64,000 nt of DNA from Aplectana chamaeleonis (Eukaryota > Nematoda > Chromadorea > Rhabditida > Cosmocercidae): contig JAPDOI010000192.1 of assembly GCA_029168955.1 (NCBI GenBank), forward strand, positions 1,142,001 to 1,206,000. Direction: 5' to 3'. Every line of letters starts with the position of its first letter. Position 1 is the first letter of the stretch. Below, piece after piece: positions 57,000 to 64,000 of the stretch. A program made the translations under genes and the position numbers. The notes below the pieces were generated by a model. That model ran no database searches and had not been told where the DNA came from. It worked only from the letters and a program-made list of their open reading frames with translations.

Positions 57000-59900
57000 G
57001 CACACATTATACGACGTCCTGCACACCCCTACTGGGGTCCTGCACACATTCTGCGACGTCCTGCACGCCCCTGTTGGGGCCGTGCACAGGTTCCAGGATG
57101 TCGTGCACACATTCTACGACGTCCTGCACACATTCTACGACGTCCTGCACACACCTACTGGGGTCCTGCACAAGTTCCTTGATGTCCTGCGCACTCCTAC
57201 TAAGGTCCTGCACACATTCTACGACGTCCTGCACACCCCTACTGGGGTCCTGCACACATTCTGCGACGTCCTGCACGCCCCTGTTGGGGCCGTGCACAGG
57301 TTCCAGGATGTCGTGCACACATTCTACGACGTCCTGCACTCATTCTACGACGTCCTGCACACCCCTACTGGGGTCCTGCACAAGTTCCCTGATGTACTGG
57401 ACACTCCTACTGAGTTCCTGCACACATTCTACGACGTCCTGCACACCCCTACTGAGGTCCTGCACACTCCTTCTGAGGTCCTGCACACATTCTATGACGT
57501 CCTGCACACTCCTACTGAGGTCCTGCACACTCCTACTCAGGTCCTGCACAAGTTCCTTGATGTACTGCACACTCTTACTGAGGTCCTGCACACGTTCCAT
57601 GATGTCCTGCACACTCCTACTGAGGTCCTGCACAAATTATACGACGTCCTGCACACCCCTACTGGGTCCTGCACAGGTCCCATGATGTACTGCACACTCC
57701 TACTGAGGTCCTGCTCACGTTCCATGATGTCCTGCACACTCCTACTGAGGTCCTGCACACGTTCCATGATGTCCTGCACACTCCTACTGAGGTCCTGGAC
57801 ACATTCTACGACGTCCTGCACGCACCTACTGGGGTCCTGCACAGGTCCGATGATGTACTGCTCACTCCTATTGAGGTCCTGCACACGTTCCATGATGTCC
57901 TGCACACTCCTACTGAGGTCCTGCACACATTCTACAACGTTCTGCACACCCCTACTGGGGTCCTGCACAGCTCCTATGATGTACTGCACACTTGTCCTGC
58001 ACACGCTCCATGACGTCCCACACACTCCTACTGAGATCCAGCGCACGCTCCATGACATCCTGCGGACCACTACTGGGAACCTGTACACGTTCCATGATGT
58101 CCTGCACACCCTACTGGGGTCCTGCACAAGTACCTTGATGTCCTGCGCACTCCTACTGAGGTCCTGCACACATTCTACGAGGTCCTGCACACCCCTGCTG
58201 GGGTCCTGCACACGTTCTATGATGTCCTGCACACTCCTACTGAGGTCCTGCACACATTCTACGACGTCCTGCACACCCGTGCTGGGGCCGTGCACAGGTT
58301 CCATGATGTCCTGCACACATTCTACGACGTTCTGCACACCCCTTCTGGGGTCCTCCACAGGTCCCATGATGTCCTGCACACTCCTACTGAGGTCCTGCAC
58401 ACATTCTGCGACGTCCTGCACACTCCTACTGAGGTCCTGCACAAATTCTACGACGTCCTGCACACCCCTACTGGGTTCTGCACAGGTCAAATTATGTCCT
58501 GCACACTACTACTGAGGTCCTGCACACGTTCCATGATGTCCTGCACACTCCTACTGAGGTCCTGCACAGGTCACATGATGTACTGCACACTCCTACTGAG
58601 GTCCTGCACACGTTCCATGATGTCCTGCACACTCCTACTGAGGTCCTGCACACATTCTACGACGTTCTGCACACCCCTACTGGGGTCCTGCACAAGTTCC
58701 TTGATGTCCTGCGCACTCCTACTAAGGTCCTGCACACATTCTACGACGTCCTGCACACCCCTACTGGGGTCCTGCACACATTCTGCGACGTCCTGCACGC
58801 CCCTGTTGGGGCCGTGCACAGGTTCCAGGATGTCGTGCACACATTCTACGACGTCCTGCACACCCCTCTGGGGTCCTGCACAAGTTCTTTGATGTCCTGC
58901 GCACTCCTACTAAAGTCCTGTACACATTCTATGACGTTCTGCACACTCCTACTGAGGTCCTGCACACATTCTATGAGGTCCTGCACACCCCTACTGGGTC
59001 CTGCACAGGTCAAATTATGTCCTGCACACTCCTACTGAGGTCCTGCACACGTTCCATGATGTCCTGCACACTCCTACTGAGGTCCTGGACACATTATACG
59101 ACGTCCTGGACGCACCTACTGGGGTCCTGCACAGGTCCCATGATGTACTGCTCACTCCTACTGAGGTCCTGCACACGTTCCATGATGTCCTGCACACTCC
59201 TACTGAGGTCCTGCACACATTCTACGACGTCCTGCACACCCCTGCTGGGGCCGTGCACAGGTTTCATGATGTCCTGCACACTCCTACTGAGGTCCTGGAC
59301 ACATTCTACGACGTCCTGGACGCACCTACTGGGGTCCTGCACAGGTCCCATGATGTACTGCTCACTCCTACTGAGGTCCTGCACACATTCTACGACGTTC
59401 TGCACACCCCTACTGGGGTCCTGCACAGCTCTTATGATATACTGCACACTCGTCCTGCACACGCTCCATGACGTCCTACACACTCCTACTGAGATCCAGC
59501 GCACGCTCCATGACATCCTGCGGACCACTACTGGGATCCTGTACACGTTCCATGATGTCCTGCACACCCTACTGGGGTCCTGCACAAGTATCTTGATGTC
59601 CTGCGCACTCCTACTGAGGTCCTGCACACATTCTACGAGGTCCTGCACACCCCTGCTGGGGTCCTGCACACGTTCTATGATGTCCTGCACACTCCTACTG
59701 AGGTCCTGCACACATTCTACGACGTCCTGCACACCCCTGCTGGGGCCGTGCACAGGTTTCATGATGTCCTGCACACATTCTACGACGTCCTGCACACCCC
59801 TTCTGGGGTCCTGCACAGGTTCCATGATGTACTGCATACTCCTGCTGAGGTCCTGCTCACGTTCCATGATGTCCTGCACACTCCTACTGAGGTCCTGCAC

Positions 59901-62117
59901 ACGTTCCATGATGTCCTGCACACTCCTACTGAGGTCCTGCACACATTCTACGACGTCCTGCACACTCCTACTGAGGTCCTGCACAAATTCTACGACGTCC
60001 TGCACACCCCTACTGGGTCCTGCACAGGTCAAATTATGTCCTGCACACTACTACTGAGGTCCTGCACACGTTCCATGATGTCCTGCACACTCCTACTGAG
60101 GTCCTGCACAGGTCCCATGATGTACTGCACACTCCTACTGAGGTCCTGCACACGTTCCATGATGTCCTGCACATTCCTACTGAGGTCCTGCACACATTCT
60201 ACGACGTTCTGCACACCCCTACTGGGGTCCTGCACAAGTTCCTTGATGTCCTGCGCACTCCTACTAAGGTCCTGCGCACATTCTACGACGTCCTGCACAC
60301 CCCTACTGGGGTCCTGCACACATTCTGCGACGTCCTGCACGCCCCTGTTGGGGCCGTGCACAGGTTCCAGGATGTCGTGCACACATTCCTACGACGTCCT
60401 GCACACATTCTACGACGTCCTGCACACCCTACTGAGGTCCTGCACACGTTCCTTGATGTCCTGCACACTCCTACTGAGGTCCTGCACACATTCTACGACG
60501 TCCTGCACACACCTACTGGGGTCCTGCACAAGTTCCTTGATGTCCTGCGCACTCCTACTAAGGTCCTGCACACATTCTACGACGTCCTGCACACCCCTAC
60601 TGGGGTCCTGCACACATTCTGCGACGTCCTGCACGCCCCTGTTGGGGCCGTGCACAGGTTCCAGGATGTCGTGCACACATTCTACGACGTCCTGCACACC
60701 CCTACTGGGGTCCTGCACAAGTTCCCTGATGTACTGGACACTCCTACTGAGTTCCTGCACACATTCTACGACGTCCTGCACACCCCTACTGAGGTCCTGC
60801 ACACTCCTTCTGAGGTCCTGCACACATTCTATGACGTCCTGCACACTCCTACTGAGGTCCTGCACACTCCTACTGAGGTCCTGCACACATTCTACGACGT
60901 TCTGCACACCCCTACTGGGGTCCTGCACAAGTTCCTTGATGTCCTGCGCACTCCTACTAAGGTCCTGCACACATTATACGACGTCCTGCACACCCCTACT
61001 GGGGTCCTGCACACATTCTGCGACGTCCTGCACGCCCCTGTTGGGGCCGTGCACAGGTTCCAGGATGTCGTGCACACATTCTACGACGTCCTGCACACAT
61101 TCTACGAGGTCCTGCACACCCCTGATGGGGTCCTGCACAAGTCCCATGATGTACTGCGCACTCCTACTGGGTCCTGCACACATTCTACGACGTCCTGCAC
61201 ACCCCTACTGGGGTCCTGCACACATTCTGCGACGTCCTGCACGCCCCTGTTGGGGCCGTGCACAGGTTCCAGGATGTCGTGCACACATTCTACGACGTCC
61301 TGCACACCCCTACTGGGGTCCTGCACAAGTTCCCTGATGTACTGGACACTCCTACTGAGTTCCTGCACACATTCTACGACGTCCTGCACACCCCTACTGA
61401 GGTCCTGCACACTCCTTCTGAGGTCCTGCACACATTCTATGACGTCCTGCACACTCCTACTGAGGTCCTGCACACTCCTACTCAGGTCCTGCACAAGTTC
61501 CTTGATGTACTGCACACTCTTACTGAGGTCCTGCACACGTTCCATGATGTCCTGCACACTCCTACTGAGGTCCTGCACAAATTATACGACGTCCTGCACA
61601 CCCCTACTGGGTCCTGCACAGGTCCCATGATGTACTGCACACTCCTACTGAGGTCCTGCTCACGTTCCATGATGTCCTGCACACTCCTACTGAGGTCCTG
61701 CACACGTTCCATGATGTCCTTCACACTCCTACTGAGGTCCTGGACACATTCTACGACGTCCTGCACGCACCTACTGGGGTCCTGCACAGGTCCGATGATG
61801 TACTGCTCACTCCTATTGAGGTCCTGCAAACGTTCCATGATGTCCTGCACACTCCTACTGAGGTCCTGCACACATTCTACAACGTTCTGCACACCCCTAC
61901 TGGGGTCCTGCACAGCTCCTATGATGTACTGCACACTTGTCCTGCACACGCTCCATGACGTCCCACACACTCCTACTAAGATCCAGCGCACGCTCCATGA
62001 CATCCTGCGGACCACTACTGGGAACCTGTACACGTTCCATGATGTCCTGCACACCCCTACTGGGGTCCTGCACAAGTACCTTGATGTCCTGCGCACTCCT
62101 ACTGAGGTCCTGCACAC
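57000..62117. repeat. Displaced copy of the 36-41 kb block
   Basis: 57,537 onward, 58,571-58,861, 59,015-59,218 and 60,029-60,382 match 36,722, 37,757-38,047, 38,200-38,403 and 39,173 onward with offsets of 20,814-20,856; 61,482-62,117 matches 40,229-40,864 (21,253). Further right, 62,917-63,602 matches 45,422-46,107 (17,495). The array was therefore built by multi-kilobase copying and not only monomer by monomer. Confidence 0.65.
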
Positions 62118-64000
62118 ATTCTACGAGGTCCTGCACACCCCTGCTGGGGTCCTGCACACGTTCTATGATGTCCTGCACACTCCTACTGAGGTCCTGCACA
62201 CATTCTACGACGTCCTGCACACCCCTACTGGATCCTGCACAGGTCAAATTATGTCCCGCACACTCCTACTGAGGTCCTGCACACGTTCCATGATGTCCTG
62301 CACACTCCTTCTGAGGTCCTGCACACATTCCACGACGTCCTGCACACTCCTACTAAGGTCCTGCACACCCCTGCTGGGGTCCTGCACACGTTCCATGATG
62401 TCCTGCACACTCCTACTGAGGTCCTGCACATATTCTACGACGTTCTGCACACCCCTACTGGGGTCCTGCACAGGTCCCATGATGTCCTGCACACCTCTAC
62501 TGGGATACTGCACAGGCCCCATGATGTACTGCACACTCCTACTGAGGTCCTGCACACGCTCCATGACGCCCTGCACACTCCTTCTGAGGTCCTGCACACA
62601 TTCTATGACGTTCTGCACACTCCTACTGAGGTCCTGCACACATTCTATGAGGTCCTGCACACCCCTGATGGGGTCCTGCACAAGTCCCATGATGTACTGC
62701 ACACTCCTACTGAGGTCCTGCACAAGTTTCTTAATGTCCTGCACACTCCTGCTGAGGTCTGGGACACATTCTACGACGTCCTGCACACACCTACTGGGGT
62801 CCTGCACAGGTCCCATGATGTACTGCACACTCCTACTGAGGTCCTGCACACGTTCCATGATGTCCTGCACACTCCTACTGAGGTCCTTCACACATTCTAC
62901 GACGTTCTGCACACCCCTACTGGGGTCCTGCACAGGTCCTATGATGTACTGCACACTCGTCCTTCACACGCTCCATGACGTCCTGCACACCCCTACTGAG
63001 ATCCTGCGCACGCTCCATGACATCCTGCGGACCACTACTGGGATCCTGTACACGTTCTATGATGTCCTGCACACTCCTTCTGAAGTCCTGCACACATTCT
63101 ACGACGTCCTGCACACTCCTACTGAGGTCCTGCACATATTCTGCGACGTCCTGCACACTCCTACTGAGGTCCTGCACACGTTCCATGATGTCCTGCACAT
63201 CAATGCTGGGTCCTGCACAGGTCAAATTATGTCCTGCACACTCCTACTGAGGTCCTGCTCACATTCTACGAGGTCCTGCACTCCCCTGCTGGGGTCCTGC
63301 ACACGTTCCTTGATGTCCTCCACACTCCTACTGAGGTCCTGCACACATTCTACGACGTCCTGCACACCCCTACCGGGGTCCTGCACACATTCTACGACGT
63401 CCTGCACACACCTACTGGGGTCCTGCACAGGTCCCATGATGTACCGCACACTCCTACTAAGGTCAAGCTCACGTTCCATGATGTCCTGCACACTCCTACT
63501 GAGGTCCTGCACACATTCTGCGACGTCCTGCGCACTCCTGCTGAGGTCCTGCACAAATTCTACGACGTCCTGCACACCCCTACTGGATCCTGCACAGGTC
63601 AAATTATGTCCCGCACACTCCTACTGAGGTCCTGCACACGTTCCATGATGTCCTGCACACTCCTTCTGAGGTCCTGCACACATTCCACGACGTCCTGCAC
63701 ACTCCTACTAAGGTCCTGCACACCCCTGCTGGGGTCCTGCACACGTTCCATGATGTCCTGCACACTCCTACTGAGGTCCTGCACATATTCTACGACGTTC
63801 TGCACACCCCTACTGGGGTCCTGCACAGGTCCCATGATGTCCTGCACACCTCTACTGGGATACTGCACAGGCCCCATGATGTACTGCACACTCCTACTGA
63901 GGTCCTGCACACGCTCCATGACGCCCTGCACACTCCTTCTGAGGTCCTGCACACATTCTATGACGTTCTGCACACTCCTACTGAGGTCCTGCACACATTC

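Larger units (their letters stand above)
33112..64000. repeat. Giant satellite of 21-bp monomers, about 30.9 kb, continuing past the window
   Basis: The unit is GTCCTGCACAC followed by a 10-bp variable half. Type A halves are ATTCTACGAC, GTTCCATGAT and similar; type B halves are TCCTACTGAG, CCCTACTGGG and similar. A and B types usually alternate, giving a 42-bp dimer. About 1,470 monomers fit in the window with no unrelated insertion. Occasional 13-, 20- or 22-bp monomers shift phase. Variant monomers act as landmarks: AGGTCAAATTAT (about 30 sites), a 13-bp truncated GTACTGCACACTC, and GCCGTGCACAGGTTCCAGGAT split as GCCGTGCACAG + GTTCCAGGAT. Because 21 is a multiple of three and the unit is poor in stops, four of six frames stay open for long stretches (up to 1,099 and 918 codons). 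I therefore call it satellite DNA, not a gene. The left edge is at about 33,112 in unique sequence. Confidence 0.95.

Noticed and set aside
33571..62272. Open frames of 500-1,099 codons in the satellite as protein-coding genes
   Set aside because: Four of six frames are open at once, products are 7-residue repeats in each, and single-base unit changes switch frame without penalty. This is expected of a stop-poor 21-bp unit.
33112..64000. CRISPR-like array (regular repeats)
   Set aside because: There are no unique spacers: the variable halves are a small set of recurring variants, the context is eukaryotic, and no cas genes are present.

Overview
The window is eukaryotic, repeat-dominated DNA with no complete host gene that I can support. 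The organism is most likely a nematode, probably a clade V strongylid of the hookworm type. This is inferred from an RTE-type LINE whose endonuclease and reverse transcriptase frames match the family I know as abundant in those genomes, from CR1-like LINEs, and from many short palindromic DNA transposons with precise target-site duplications. There are no operons, bacterial signals or CRISPR arrays.

Layout. (1) 1-7,300: stacked non-autonomous elements. Two large foldback elements (about 545-1,830 and 2,195-3,425) each carry a younger element inside the left arm: a 213-bp MITE with an 8-bp duplication (638-850) and a 653-bp TTAA-flanked MITE (2,332-2,984). A larger inverted-repeat unit (3,884-5,693) holds a tRNA-like SINE candidate. 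(2) 7,312-13,740: a dead CR1-like LINE on the minus strand, split by a 4,349-bp palindromic element (8,986-13,334) flanked by TA. Removing the element and one TA rejoins the endonuclease reading frame. (3) 13,740-21,360: simple repeats, a minisatellite foldback, copy A of a 2.1-kb element with 3-bp duplications (15,805-17,929), a head-to-head pair of TTAA MITEs (19,325-20,297) and a 176-bp MITE. (4) 21,600-26,945: a dead RTE LINE on the minus strand, interrupted by copy B of the same 3-bp-duplication element (23,114-25,126), inverted relative to copy A. (5) 27,340-31,548: an almost full-length CR1-like LINE on the plus strand with ORF1, ORF2, a repeat-bearing 3' UTR and a TGAA-type tail, flanked on both sides by one dispersed repeat family. 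(6) 31,900-33,110: unassigned DNA with some protein-like open frames. (7) 33,112-64,000: a continuous satellite of 21-bp monomers, about 1,470 copies, running off the window end, with kilobase-scale internal duplications.

How the parts relate. Nesting gives relative ages: each LINE or foldback predates the element inside it. All three LINEs have lost catalytic residues as well as gaining stops or frameshifts, so none should be autonomous. The very long open frames in the satellite follow from a stop-poor 21-bp (7-codon) monomer that stays open in four of six frames; they are not annotated as genes. The most unusual content is the 21-bp array, whose unit length equals about two turns of B-DNA, and the pair of inverted 3-bp-duplication elements that share an unrecognised broken coding region.
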